NCBI GenBank assembly: GCA_965222105.1
Contig: CBDCTQ010000022.1
Coordinates: 1-64,000, forward strand
Source: CALGLS01 sp965222105
GTDB taxonomy: Bacteria; Bacteroidota; Bacteroidia; Chitinophagales; Saprospiraceae
Length of the DNA: 64,000 nucleotides
Direction: 5' to 3'
Shown here: positions 1 through 8,646 of the stretch, piece by piece
Layout of the letters: every line of letters starts with the position of its first letter
Numbering within the stretch: position 1 is the stretch's first letter
Position numbers and translations under genes: made by a program
The notes under the pieces: generated by a model
Told to the model about the DNA's origin: nothing
Seen by the model: only the letters and a program-made list of their open reading frames with translations
The model's database searches: none

Positions 1-466
1 GCCAGCGCTCTTGAACATCTGCGTTGTCAGCCATTCCAGTGCTCAGTCGATGTAGTTCCTCTATACCTCCTTCCGCGCTTCGCAGCTTCCTAGCATCTGA
101 ATCAAGTGCATTATCTTTTTTCCCATCCGTGAGTCTGAAAATAGCTCGTGTAGATTTGTCTGGTAGCTTATTGATCAAACTGTCGTTCGGATGGCCAGCA
201 CCAAACCTCTCTTCGCCAACAAAGACTAGCTGTCCAGTCATCTTGAGGTGAATTATCAGCGAATAGTCAGTGCTGAGGTCGATAATGAGAACCTTGGCAC
301 GTCGTCTCACTTCTGTTATTCTTGCACTAATCAGAAATTTCTCTACATCTGCTTTACTGTTTGGAAATGACTTGTCCCAGTCGTGAGAAACATCAGCAAC
401 CTGCTGACCAATTATCAGCTTCGACAACCCACGCTTAACAGTCTCGACCTCTGGCAACTCTGGCAT
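1..466 (-). CDS. mutM: Formamidopyrimidine-DNA glycosylase, 3' part beyond window edge
   Basis: This is the N-terminal ~155 residues of an Fpg/MutM base-excision repair glycosylase, which removes oxidised purines such as 8-oxoguanine and nicks the AP site. The start is fixed by the family hallmark MPELPEVETV, in which Pro2 is the Schiff-base nucleophile and Glu3 is catalytic. The HLKMTGQL motif follows at about residues 78-85. After TRAIFRLTDG the match to typical Fpg weakens, though a D-A-R-K segment lies where families carry DxRKFG. The reading frame stays open to base 1, so the H2TH region and zinc finger lie outside the window. It is the most downstream visible gene of the minus-strand CPR-like block, 57 bp past the kinase-fold gene. 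The family call is confident; the end is truncated by the window. Confidence 0.85.
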   Translation of the reverse strand, partial: MPELPEVETVKRGLSKLIIGQQVADVSHDWDKSFPNSKADVEKFLISARITEVRRRAKVLIIDLSTDYSLIIHLKMTGQLVFVGEERFGAGHPNDSLINKLPDKSTRAIFRLTDGKKDNALDSDARKLRSAEGGIEELHRLSTGMADNADVQERW

Positions 467-523
467 TTGTATCTAATTATATATTAACTGCTAAAGTTGT
501 TTCTACTTGTGCATAAGAAGCAA

Positions 524-1492
524 CTACCTGTGTGATTGCACATCAATGATAGTGTATTTAGGACCATCAGGTGTATCTTGTTTCAATAAGTTGTGACCTC
601 CGAGGTCATCTAATTCTCCATGTCTGAGACCCAGTCTTCGGGATATGTGGTCAGCTAAATCTTCAAACAGTATTAACTCGTCACCCATTACGCCATCTCT
701 TGCTCTTGCTGCGGCATGTGGATTGACCAGTTCTGCTAGCTCAGGATAATCGCTGGCAAAAAATCCGGGCTTCGTTCCCCCAATAGACATAACTACCCTC
801 TGTTCTTCAACAGGCTCTGCATCTTCTACATAGTCCATGAGCATCCACTCTTGAAGCTTACCACCCTCATCCCTATAAGAAATCATGCCGAAAGCCTTAT
901 TCACATAAATTAAACCGTCTACACCTTCAGGAGCTTGTTGTTCTTGTGCTCGCTGAGCCCTGAGTGTTGTTCGAAACTGTTCATGCAACCTGACTCTCCT
1001 TGCGCCACCAAGAAACTTTCTTCCGCTTTCCATATCTAGACCAGTTCCCTTGATCGCAAGCTTTCTGCCTTGAACCAATTCTTCAAGCGGTCCAGTCACT
1101 TTGTGGACTAATCTAACCCATTGACCTGCATCGCTTTCGACAAATGCATCTATGTTATTTTCTCCAAATGGATCACTTAGTATATCCCTTACCAAATCTC
1201 CAAATTCTCTCCTGGTAGCACCAAATCCATGCTCTTTGATTGCTGCTCGTAACTCATCAGTTGTAGTTAATTCAAAATTATTAGGACCTACATATGATGT
1301 TGTTCCTTCAACTGGTATGGGAGAAGAGCCTTTCCTGAATGTGTCGTCAACTGCCAAGCTACCCATGTCATCTGTATTTGCTCTCGTTGAATGTGTTTCT
1401 GGCCCATTTGGAATCGCCCAATAACCGTCAGTAATTTCTATATCAGAATCACTGACAGGTGGCTTGGGGTCTGGATGTAATTCTCTAGGCAT
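524..1492 (-). CDS. Protein-kinase-fold protein of unknown substrate
   Basis: I do not recognise a named family, but the 322-residue product carries the signature residues of the kinase/aminoglycoside-phosphotransferase fold. An A-I-K triplet with Lys148 resembles the VAIK beta-3 lysine. LMDYVED near 218-224 resembles a hinge. D296-L-G-G-H-N301-L-L has the D-x4-N spacing of the catalytic loop (compare DLHPGN). I-I-D317 fits the metal-binding Asp that follows. The first ~70 residues are polar and probably disordered. No signal peptide or membrane segment is seen, so it should be cytoplasmic. It lies between polA upstream and mutM downstream on the same strand. What is seen is the motif set; kinase activity is inference, and it could phosphorylate a small molecule or a protein, or be a pseudokinase. 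Confidence 0.5.
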   Translation of the reverse strand: MPRELHPDPKPPVSDSDIEITDGYWAIPNGPETHSTRANTDDMGSLAVDDTFRKGSSPIPVEGTTSYVGPNNFELTTTDELRAAIKEHGFGATRREFGDLVRDILSDPFGENNIDAFVESDAGQWVRLVHKVTGPLEELVQGRKLAIKGTGLDMESGRKFLGGARRVRLHEQFRTTLRAQRAQEQQAPEGVDGLIYVNKAFGMISYRDEGGKLQEWMLMDYVEDAEPVEEQRVVMSIGGTKPGFFASDYPELAELVNPHAAARARDGVMGDELILFEDLADHISRRLGLRHGELDDLGGHNLLKQDTPDGPKYTIIDVQSHR

Positions 1493-1595
1493 ATCGCTTT
1501 TACTTTTTTATTTTATTTGTTATATGATAATTATTGTAGCATGATATTGATTTATTTACAATATTACATTTTTGTCTTTTTCGAGAGAGTCAAGT

Positions 1596-4118
1596 TTAGA
1601 GCTCACCCCAGGTTTTGCCGGTTTTGGTGTCGACGGTTAATTTGACGGGGAGTTTTGTGTAGATGCTTTCCATGATTCCTCTCATGAGCTTGGCTACTTT
1701 GTCAGCTTGTTTTTCATCACATTCAACCAGGATCGAGTCGTGGATTTGTAGGATCTGCTCAGCTCCCTTTGGCAACTTCTTCTCAATCTCAATCATGGCC
1801 ATCTTCATCAGATCTGCTTCAGTGCCCTGGATTGGGTGGTTCTGGGCTGCCCTCTTTGCAGCCTCACGCACGACGAAATTACTGCTTTTTACATCTGGCG
1901 TGGGACGTCTGCGACCAAATAGCGTTTCGACATAACCTTCGGTTTTTGCGGATTCTAGTGTCTGTTCGATGTAGGTCTTAAGCGGTTTACGGAGCTCAAA
2001 GTATTTATCGATAAACTCTTTGCTTTCCGCCATCGTCATGCCAGTTCCCTGACTCAAACCATGCGGACTTAAGCCGTACATGATGCCAAAGTTTACAGCT
2101 TTAGCTGCATATCGTTGTTCTTTTGACACCGATTTAGCATCAATACCACTCACTAACGCGGCTGTTTCTACGTGAATATCACGATCTTCATTAAACGCAT
2201 CGATCATGTCTTTATCCCCTGAAAGTGCTGCAGCAAGTCGTAGCTCAAACTGGCTATAATCTGCTACGACAAATAAATTTCCTTTCTCTGGTAAGAAGGC
2301 GTTTCTGATCGTTTTCCCGAGCTCTGTGCGAACCGGAATATTCATCAGGTTTGGATCGCGACTACTTAGCCGACCACTGGCGGCGACATCAACATCAAAC
2401 GTCGTATGGATTCGTCCATCTTCGGCAATGTCATTCGGCAAGGTGTCGACGTAAGTACTCTTTAACTTTGTCCATTCGCGGTATTTGAAGACCAGCTCGA
2501 TAATCGGGTGAAGGTCTTTCAGCTTTGTCAGCTCGCTATGCGCGGTGCTGAAACCACTTTTTGTTTTCTTAATAAACTGTGTTGGCAAGTTCAGTTTTGT
2601 GTACAAAATGTCAGCCAGCTGGCTCGGTGAGCTAATGTTGAACTCTGTATCCGCGTGACCATAGATTTCCTGTTCGACATCACTGATCTGATCACCAAGC
2701 GTATCTGACATTTTATGCAGATAGCTGGCATCAAGCTTGATACCTCGCCGTTCTATACGAGCTAGCACCGGCACCATTGGCCACTCGATTTTCTCGGCGA
2801 CTTCCTTTACCTTTGGTAGGTCTTTGAGCGCCTCCGTCTGTTCTTCATACAATTGCCAGATAACAGATATGATCTCTGCCGGATTGTCCTCGTCAACTTC
2901 TCCGCCAAATAGTCCCGTTAGAGACTGATCGCGGCTCAACGCATTGACCAAAAACGCTCCCATGCGCACATCGTGTTCAACTATTGGAAGAGTACTTTTT
3001 GGTAGCAGATTCCAGAATAGATTCTTTAGATCATAACCAATAAGCTTAAAATCATTGTCCGTTATCATCTTCTTGAAATCGTCAAGCGAGAGTTCATGGG
3101 CAGTTTTTTTGCTCTCGCTGATCCATACAGTATCATCACTCCAAGCAACCACAATTGTTTTCTTTTTTGGTTTATAGCCCTTGGCTTTTTTAATCTCAAC
3201 TGGGTTTTCTACACTTGAACGTTTTTGACCAATGGCGTTTTGTTCCCAACTTTCTGGTAGCTGGTTCAGCAGCGAGCGGAATTTGTATTCATGCAGAATA
3301 TCCTGCACCTGCCCAATATCAATATTGTTGATGTCAGATGCTTTGAGATCAAGCTCAACTGGTGCGTCAGTCATTATGCGAACGAGATCACGACTTAAAT
3401 ACGCCATTTCTTTGTCTGCCTCGAGTTTTTTACGAACTGAGTCTTTGATGAGTTCGATATTATCGTAGATGTTCTCGAGCGTTTCGTACTTGAGCACTAG
3501 TTCTCTGGCTGTCTTCTCTCCGACGCCTTTGACCCCTGGGATGTTGTCGCTGCTGTCTCCCTTAAGCGCCTTATAGTCGTCGAATTTTTCTTTGCTAAAA
3601 CCAAACTCTTCCTCAATTAAATCATCGTCATATTCCTTGATATTTGAGAGGCCTTTTTTAAGTGCAAACAGCTTGATGTTGCCACCCACCATCTGCAACA
3701 TGTCCATATCACTGGTGACCATAATCGCTTCTATGTCCTTTTTGTCGGCTTTGACAGCAAGCGTGCCTATGATGTCATCGGCTTCGTAGTCGTCACATTC
3801 ATACAATGGCCAACCAAAGGCTTCTAGCAATTTGTGTAAGTACGGAATCTGCTCGCGCATATCATCAGGCATTGGCTTACGACCAGCTTTGTATTCTGGG
3901 TAGATCTTCAGCCGCGATCGAATGTTAGTCTTCGGTTTGTCCCACGCCACGAATACATAGTCTGGCTTGATCATTTTGATTATTTGCAAAGCAAGCACCG
4001 TGAAGCCGTAGACGCCGCCGCTGGGCGTGCCATCAGGCAAGCTCAAGTGCGGCATAGCATAATAGCCTCTATAAAACACAGACTTGCCGTCAATGACCAC
4101 CATCTTCTTCTTAGCCAT
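1596..4118 (-). CDS. polA: DNA polymerase I with degenerate proofreading domain
   Basis: Family A DNA polymerase of 840 residues for Okazaki-fragment processing and repair synthesis. The N-terminal ~290 residues are a 5' nuclease with VVIDGKSVFYRGY, the acidic YEADDIIG cluster and a helix-hairpin-helix at GVKGVGEKTA. The polymerase domain has motif A DYSQFELRLA with Asp620, motif B with AAKAVNFGIMYG and motif C IHDS with Asp794. The middle domain aligns in position with a 3'-5' exonuclease, but the DxE metal-binding motif is absent (the region reads TIVVAWSDDTVW), so proofreading is probably lost. I chose the ATG at 4118 because MAKKKMVVIDGKS matches the family N terminus; an in-frame GTG at 4226 would add 36 residues that look non-homologous. 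It is the central gene of the minus-strand CPR-like block. Confidence 0.95.
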   Translation of the reverse strand: MAKKKMVVIDGKSVFYRGYYAMPHLSLPDGTPSGGVYGFTVLALQIIKMIKPDYVFVAWDKPKTNIRSRLKIYPEYKAGRKPMPDDMREQIPYLHKLLEAFGWPLYECDDYEADDIIGTLAVKADKKDIEAIMVTSDMDMLQMVGGNIKLFALKKGLSNIKEYDDDLIEEEFGFSKEKFDDYKALKGDSSDNIPGVKGVGEKTARELVLKYETLENIYDNIELIKDSVRKKLEADKEMAYLSRDLVRIMTDAPVELDLKASDINNIDIGQVQDILHEYKFRSLLNQLPESWEQNAIGQKRSSVENPVEIKKAKGYKPKKKTIVVAWSDDTVWISESKKTAHELSLDDFKKMITDNDFKLIGYDLKNLFWNLLPKSTLPIVEHDVRMGAFLVNALSRDQSLTGLFGGEVDEDNPAEIISVIWQLYEEQTEALKDLPKVKEVAEKIEWPMVPVLARIERRGIKLDASYLHKMSDTLGDQISDVEQEIYGHADTEFNISSPSQLADILYTKLNLPTQFIKKTKSGFSTAHSELTKLKDLHPIIELVFKYREWTKLKSTYVDTLPNDIAEDGRIHTTFDVDVAASGRLSSRDPNLMNIPVRTELGKTIRNAFLPEKGNLFVVADYSQFELRLAAALSGDKDMIDAFNEDRDIHVETAALVSGIDAKSVSKEQRYAAKAVNFGIMYGLSPHGLSQGTGMTMAESKEFIDKYFELRKPLKTYIEQTLESAKTEGYVETLFGRRRPTPDVKSSNFVVREAAKRAAQNHPIQGTEADLMKMAMIEIEKKLPKGAEQILQIHDSILVECDEKQADKVAKLMRGIMESIYTKLPVKLTVDTKTGKTWGEL

Positions 4119-4360
4119 CACTACAAGTGTATCAGAGGCGAGTGAAATGTTCTTTCCAAGAACCAAACCAATGTTCCATTTTGTACCAACAAAACGGAAC
4201 CCAAAAGCTCCTGGGCGATCGTTCACCTTGATGATTTCGTTGTCATTATCAACAATCGTTTCAAGAACTCCCGCTGGTCGGTCTAAAGACTTGGCTTGAA
4301 ACGGTTATATTGATTGAAATGACACTCATTCTTCAGGACTCGCTTTTTAGGCCCAGACCC

Positions 4361-5044
4361 TCAAAGTTTTTTGAATGTTGATATAAAAGTTCGAAAATCA
4401 CTTTCTGAAACACCTTCAACTTCACCAGTGATAGCGAATCCAGGATACTTCTCTGAACCAGAATTAATAATAGCAAAATACAAATTATTTGTTTCTATGT
4501 TTGCAGGCACAGATTGGAAAATTGCCCCTGCGTCTTGCGTCTCAACTAATTCAACGTTCGCTCCAGCAAATCCTTGCACCTCACCAGATTTCTGACCATT
4601 CTCATCTAGGGTAAAATATTTTCCGCTTTCTTGAATAAATCCCTTGCTGCAACATTTCGGGTCGCCACTTCCTAGGTATGGTGACTTCAATTCATATCCT
4701 TTTAGACCAATTGAGTTATTAGCACTAAAACTGAGATCATAAAAGTCATGGCCATGCTTCTGAAATGTACTTATCTCTACGTTACCCCATTCACTGGGGT
4801 GAGCAAATGAAAATCCATAGTTTGTATTTGAATATTTTTTCCATCCATCTGGTATGTTTGTTGTTTCTTCTTCTGGTTCGATTTCTGATTCTTTCTCAGC
4901 TGCTTCTGGCCTTTTTTCTGTCTTTTGTTCGGTGTCCTGTTCTAATGTGTAGGTGACATAAGCTCTGTAGCCGACAAATCCAAGGAGTGCTACAAAAATA
5001 ACTACTATTAGTACTTCGACTACTCCAAAACCTTTTTGATTCAT
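4361..5044 (-). CDS. Type IV pilin-like secreted/surface protein
   Basis: A 227-residue protein with a class III prepilin signal: MNQKG followed by FGVVE and a ~20-residue hydrophobic helix, with Glu at position +5 of the mature chain. Prepilin peptidase should cut after Gly5. An acidic Glu/Lys/Pro-rich linker (about residues 37-65) leads to a soluble domain starting YSNTNYGFSFAHPSEW, a start often seen in PsbP-like secreted domains, with a vicinal Cys pair in DPKCCSKG. The start at 5044 is preceded by AAGGTGG at good spacing; an upstream in-frame start at 5095 would bury the signal inside the protein. It may be a minor pilin or a pilin-anchored ligand-binding protein. Type IV pili are common in Saccharibacteria and other CPR cells that attach to hosts; the role here is inference. 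Confidence 0.7.
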   Translation of the reverse strand: MNQKGFGVVEVLIVVIFVALLGFVGYRAYVTYTLEQDTEQKTEKRPEAAEKESEIEPEEETTNIPDGWKKYSNTNYGFSFAHPSEWGNVEISTFQKHGHDFYDLSFSANNSIGLKGYELKSPYLGSGDPKCCSKGFIQESGKYFTLDENGQKSGEVQGFAGANVELVETQDAGAIFQSVPANIETNNLYFAIINSGSEKYPGFAITGEVEGVSESDFRTFISTFKKL

Positions 5045-5091
5045 GTTAATCCACCTTAATCTTATGTCAATTAGGGTGATTGTATCACATC

Positions 5092-5634
5092 TCAAAGCTT
5101 AAGCAGTGCGGTGGCTTCTGCTAAGAAAGTGCCAAGAGTATCGTCGTTTAGAATTGTAACGTCCGCCATTTCTCGGACTGCACCGATATTTTGTTCAGTT
5201 TCATTACTGGCAGGCTTGTTGAGTTCCTTTGCTTCGCTTTTTTTGAAGTTCTCTAGGTTTTTGTCATCTTCATCTCGTCCCCTTTTGTGCGCTCGCTCGT
5301 AGCGAAGCTCGACAGGCGCATCGACAAATACGAGCACACCACCGGCTTGTTTGAGTGCTTCGACTTCGCCAACCGAGCGTATACCGCTAATAGCAACCTT
5401 GTCGAGACCCATGGTTTGAGCCAGGGCCTGCTCTACAAAAATACCGCCACCTGCTTCTAAACGAAGTTTATTGCCGTATTCATATAAGCGCTTTCTATCT
5501 GTTGAACCGTACTCTTTCTCTGCACCTCCACGGACTAAATCACTAGTAGAAACGTGGGTAAACCCATTATGTTCAAGCCATTCAGCTAATGTGTCTTTGC
5601 CGCTTGCGAACGTCCCCGCGATACCGTAGATCAT
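5092..5634 (-). CDS. P-loop nucleotide kinase (dephospho-CoA/dNMP kinase-like)
   Basis: A 180-residue P-loop kinase with Walker A GTFASGKDT at residues 7-15, a lid-like Arg-rich stretch (YERAHKRGRDEDD) and the compact length of nucleoside or dephospho-CoA kinases. The order of elements, with ISGIRSVGEVEALK before VLVFVDAP, resembles AAA-family deoxynucleoside monophosphate or dephospho-CoA kinase-like proteins common in CPR genomes. The substrate cannot be set from sequence. Its start ATG overlaps the stop of the NAD kinase gene by 4 bases, which implies translational coupling and a common transcript. Kinase fold is confident; CoaE-like versus nucleotide kinase is open. Confidence 0.65.
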   Translation of the reverse strand: MIYGIAGTFASGKDTLAEWLEHNGFTHVSTSDLVRGGAEKEYGSTDRKRLYEYGNKLRLEAGGGIFVEQALAQTMGLDKVAISGIRSVGEVEALKQAGGVLVFVDAPVELRYERAHKRGRDEDDKNLENFKKSEAKELNKPASNETEQNIGAVREMADVTILNDDTLGTFLAEATALLKL

Positions 5635-6446
5635 ATTTCGAATTTATCCCGTAAATGTGAGAAGAAGTTGTAATCATCAAATTCAACAAATTTTGAACAA
5701 CTATCAGCTTTCTGTAGCGTGACTTTGTCGCCCTTTTTCAGCGAGAATAGATCGGCTCCATCGGCATCAAGTACGACATCGGCTGGTTCGCCTGTTTTTA
5801 GTTGAAGTTGTTTATGTACCCGAAAATCACCAACGGTAACTGTTACAACTTGACCCTCATCAACAATGAGACTCGGCGTCGGGATACTGTGGTCAAGTAG
5901 TTCCGTTACAATTAACGCCGATACTTGGGGCATGAGGATCGGCCCGTGAGCCGACAAATTGTATGCAGTTGAACCGGTTGGAGTTGAAACGAGCATACCT
6001 GTGCCTCGCATGGTCAGATACTCGTTACCATCAACTGCAATATCTAACTCAACCACACTGAGCGGGCTACTAATTACTACGTCATTGAGCGCAATAGTTT
6101 CATACAACTGTCTGCCGTCTCTTTCAACAACCGCTGTGACAAGTGTACGATCAATCACCCTGTGCTTATCTTCAAGCACCTGCTGGATAGCCTCAATATG
6201 ATTCTGACCACGATCAACACTGGCCAGGAAGCCAACCGTACCTCTGTTAATCCCTAAGATTTCCGAACCACAGGTTTGATATTTGCGAGCAGCCTCCATC
6301 ATCGCGCCATCCCCACCAATAACAATAACGAGCTCAGGGTTATTATCGACAATGTCGGCTTTTCCTTCTAGATAGCTGAGCACTTCCTCATGAACCGCTT
6401 TTATTTCGTCAGTCTCATACCGGTAAAAAACACTCACTCTTTTCAT
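5631..6446 (-). CDS. nadK: NAD kinase
   Basis: ATP-NAD kinase of 271 residues, which phosphorylates NAD to NADP. It has the GGDG motif in VIVIGGDGAMMEA, the GINRGTVGFLA segment after it, and the C-terminal TPTGSTAYNLSAHGP motif, all in family order and at usual spacing. The length is normal for a bacterial NadK. It overlaps the next gene by 4 bp, so the two are translated from one message. The upstream gene on the strand is the truncated HAD phosphatase, 31 bp away. No unusual features are seen and the call is firm. Confidence 0.95.
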   Translation of the reverse strand: MKRVSVFYRYETDEIKAVHEEVLSYLEGKADIVDNNPELVIVIGGDGAMMEAARKYQTCGSEILGINRGTVGFLASVDRGQNHIEAIQQVLEDKHRVIDRTLVTAVVERDGRQLYETIALNDVVISSPLSVVELDIAVDGNEYLTMRGTGMLVSTPTGSTAYNLSAHGPILMPQVSALIVTELLDHSIPTPSLIVDEGQVVTVTVGDFRVHKQLQLKTGEPADVVLDADGADLFSLKKGDKVTLQKADSCSKFVEFDDYNFFSHLRDKFEI

Positions 6447-6477
6447 ACTAACTACTGTAGCAGATATATAACCTCGT

Positions 6478-6860
6478 TTACGACAACTGCTGAGCTAATT
6501 CTGCAGGACTATCGATAACCATATCTGGATACTCAGCTTCAAGCATCGCACGAGAATGAAAACCCCATGTAACGGCAACTGTTATTAACCCGGCACGTTT
6601 TCCTTCACGTATGTCACCGGTAGTATCACCAACGTAGTAAAACACAGCTTCTGGATATTTCTCCTTTTGCTTATTAATTTTCTTCACTTTGGATTTTTCA
6701 ATGTCCGCACCAACAACTTCATCGATATTAGAAATACTATGCGTACGTAAAACCTCGTGAATAAAGTCTGATCCGTTTGAAGAAATGATTATTACTTTAC
6801 CCGCCTTAGCTAACTGAGCAATCGCTTCGCTTATGCCCGGAAATGTATCGTATTCACCAG
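6478..6860 (-). CDS. HAD-superfamily phosphatase, N terminus missing at junction
   Basis: C-terminal ~125 residues of a HAD-family phosphatase. Motif II is IISSNGSDF, a Lys-rich motif III region is KSKVKKINKQK, and motif IV is YYVGDTTGDIREGKRAG, followed by VTWGFHS as in phosphoglycolate-phosphatase-like members. The motif I DxDGT loop and the cap are absent: the HAD-like sequence starts around EYDTFPGISEAI, exactly where the DNA turns into a Bacteroidota capsule gene. An ATG further upstream (6963) gives an open frame, but the added residues are an out-of-frame reading of the BY-kinase. The gene is therefore cut by the junction, not naturally short. Substrate unknown. Confidence 0.75.
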
Positions 6861-6875
6861 CAACACCTTTTTGCC
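6845..6875. other. Junction between CPR-like and Bacteroidota DNA
   Basis: On the minus strand a BY-kinase frame runs to GKKVLLVNT and then ends after five unrelated residues. In another frame a HAD phosphatase begins mid-domain at the same place. The two genes are homologous to nothing in common, and both are truncated here. To the left, gene style and composition are CPR-like; to the right, T9SS domains and TAnnTTTG promoters are Bacteroidota. The exact base cannot be fixed because the two frames can share the stretch around 6849-6870. No repeat, integrase or att-like sequence is visible, which favours an assembly join over natural transfer. Confidence 0.75.
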
Positions 6876-8646
6876 TTTCAGCATAAGGGTATGCGCCAGG
6901 TTGAGCATCAGGAAGGTCTTGCCCTGTTGGCTTTTGGTACTGGTAAAAAGAAATTTTTTGCAATCGCTGCCTTCAATGGCAAACCGAAGGTCGCGGACGG
7001 ACTCTTTGAATACGTCGAGGCTTTTGACGTGGCCATTGCCTCTGTACAATTCTTTGAGGTCGAGTCGCTTGGTTTTGATTCTGTTGACGGTGCTCAGGAG
7101 GGGGACCTGGGCGTACTTTTCGAATTTAGCAGGGGAGTTTAGGCTATTGTCAAAGAATCCGGCCAGCAAGATAGCAATTATTGCCAATACTGCACCCACG
7201 ATGCCGGAAAAAGCGGTGATGACCATTCGGTAACGGGGTTCTTCTTTTTCGGGCACCTGGGCATATTCCAGAATCCGCAGGGGGAACGACTTGTTGGTAA
7301 AGGTCCTTCTCTTGCCTTCCCATTCGCGCAGTAGCGCCTCGTATTCTTTTTCGACGATCGCAATTTCGGAGTTCATCCGCTCTACGTTAGCGTCGATGGT
7401 TACGAAGCTCCGCTGTTCGATTCCGATCCTGGACAGTTCGGAGCTGATGCTTTTTTTGCGTTCATCCACCAGGGAGAGTTCCAGTTCGGCATCCGTTTTT
7501 TTGCGGAACAACTCGTTGAGGGCATTTTCCGATTCGAGGGCTTTGCCTTCTTTGATCTGCTGGATGACGGTCAGGTCGATTAGTTTTTGGCGGTTGAGTT
7601 TGAATATTTCCAGGCGGTTTTTAAGGTCTTCGTCTTTATAATTGCTTTTGGCGTATTCGATTTCCAACTCGCGGATCATCTTGCTGGTGTTGGCGATGGC
7701 GATGTTGGTGTTTTCTACTTCGCCTTCCAGCGTGGTTTTATCTTTTCGCATCAGGGCGATTTGCGATTCGAGGTTCTGGATATTTTTGGTCAGGGCGAAG
7801 GTTTGGTTCGATAGTTCTTCGCGCTTCATTTCCAGTTCTTTTTGCTGGCTTACGAGGGCATCTACTGAGGCTTTTACGTTTACCACGTTTCGTTGGGTCT
7901 TGTAAAATTCCAATTCTTTGGTTTTTTCTTCCAGTTCGGTCTTTTTATCTTTCAATTCTTCCGAAACAAAAGACAGTCGTTGTGCCTGGCTGGATTTTTT
8001 GTTGTATTTGTGAAATTCCAGTGAGAGCTCACAGAAGGTGTTGACTACCCAGGCGGCCATGTCGGGGTTTTCGCAGGTAAACCAAATTTTAATATTGTCA
8101 GAAGCTCCGGAGCGGAGGGTAGTGATATGGTAGGTTTTTAGCGTTTCGTAATCGTAGCGGTAGGCTTTCGCCAAATTGTCGAAGACTTTTTGCAGGTGTG
8201 GCTTTTTCTGAAAAGTGTAGTCGAAGCTGTCGACTTTTTCTTCCATCAATTCATTCAGTTCCGATATTATTTCGGGTGTGATGCCCGTTAGGTCCACCTC
8301 TTTGGGAATTTCTTCCTGGGTCAGGTCGCGGAATGGTTCTTCTTTGCCGTCGGTATCGTGGAGAAGGAGCTTATAGGACAGAAAGCTCATATTTTTGCGG
8401 GATAGAAGGGAAGTGATCAGATTGTCAAAATGCATTTTTATCTGATATTCCTGAAGCCAGGGGGCGGAACCATCCTGGTCGAGGCCCGATTCGCCCATAA
8501 TCCCGGTGGATATGGAAGCCTGCGCCCGGTATGTGGGGTTGAGTCGGCTAACGAAAAAGAAGGCGGCCACGGCGGCCACGATCATACAGGTGAGTATGAG
8601 CCATTTCCTTCTCCACAGTATGTTTAAAAAAATAGGTCAGTTCCAT
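6850..8646 (-). CDS. Wzz/BY-kinase capsule or EPS chain-length protein, frameshifted and truncated
   Basis: Polysaccharide co-polymerase fused to a bacterial tyrosine kinase, which controls polymer length and export at the inner membrane. The frame opens at 8585 with a hydrophobic helix, but removing one base from the A7 run at 8626-8632 joins it to an ATG at 8646, giving MELTYFLNILWRRKWLI, the usual start of this family. In the corrected protein TM1 lies near 14-34, a periplasmic coiled coil near 190-440, and TM2 near 465-485. The kinase Walker A STKSQQGKT follows, with Lys576. The protein then stops at the junction, losing Walker A', Walker B and the Tyr cluster. The early frameshift looks like a homopolymer error; the C-terminal loss comes from the chimeric join. 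Confidence 0.8.

Noticed and set aside
24..251. Plus-strand open frame of 75 codons at the left edge
   Set aside because: It lies antisense to a clear Fpg coding frame with the MPELPEVETV start.
4119..4226. Extended polA N terminus from a GTG at 4226
   Set aside because: The added 36 residues do not fit family A polymerases, while MAKKKMVVIDGKS at 4118 does.
1..6850. Horizontal transfer of a CPR block into a Bacteroidota chromosome
   Set aside because: No mobility genes or repeats at the seam, and both flanking genes are cut mid-domain; a chimera is simpler.
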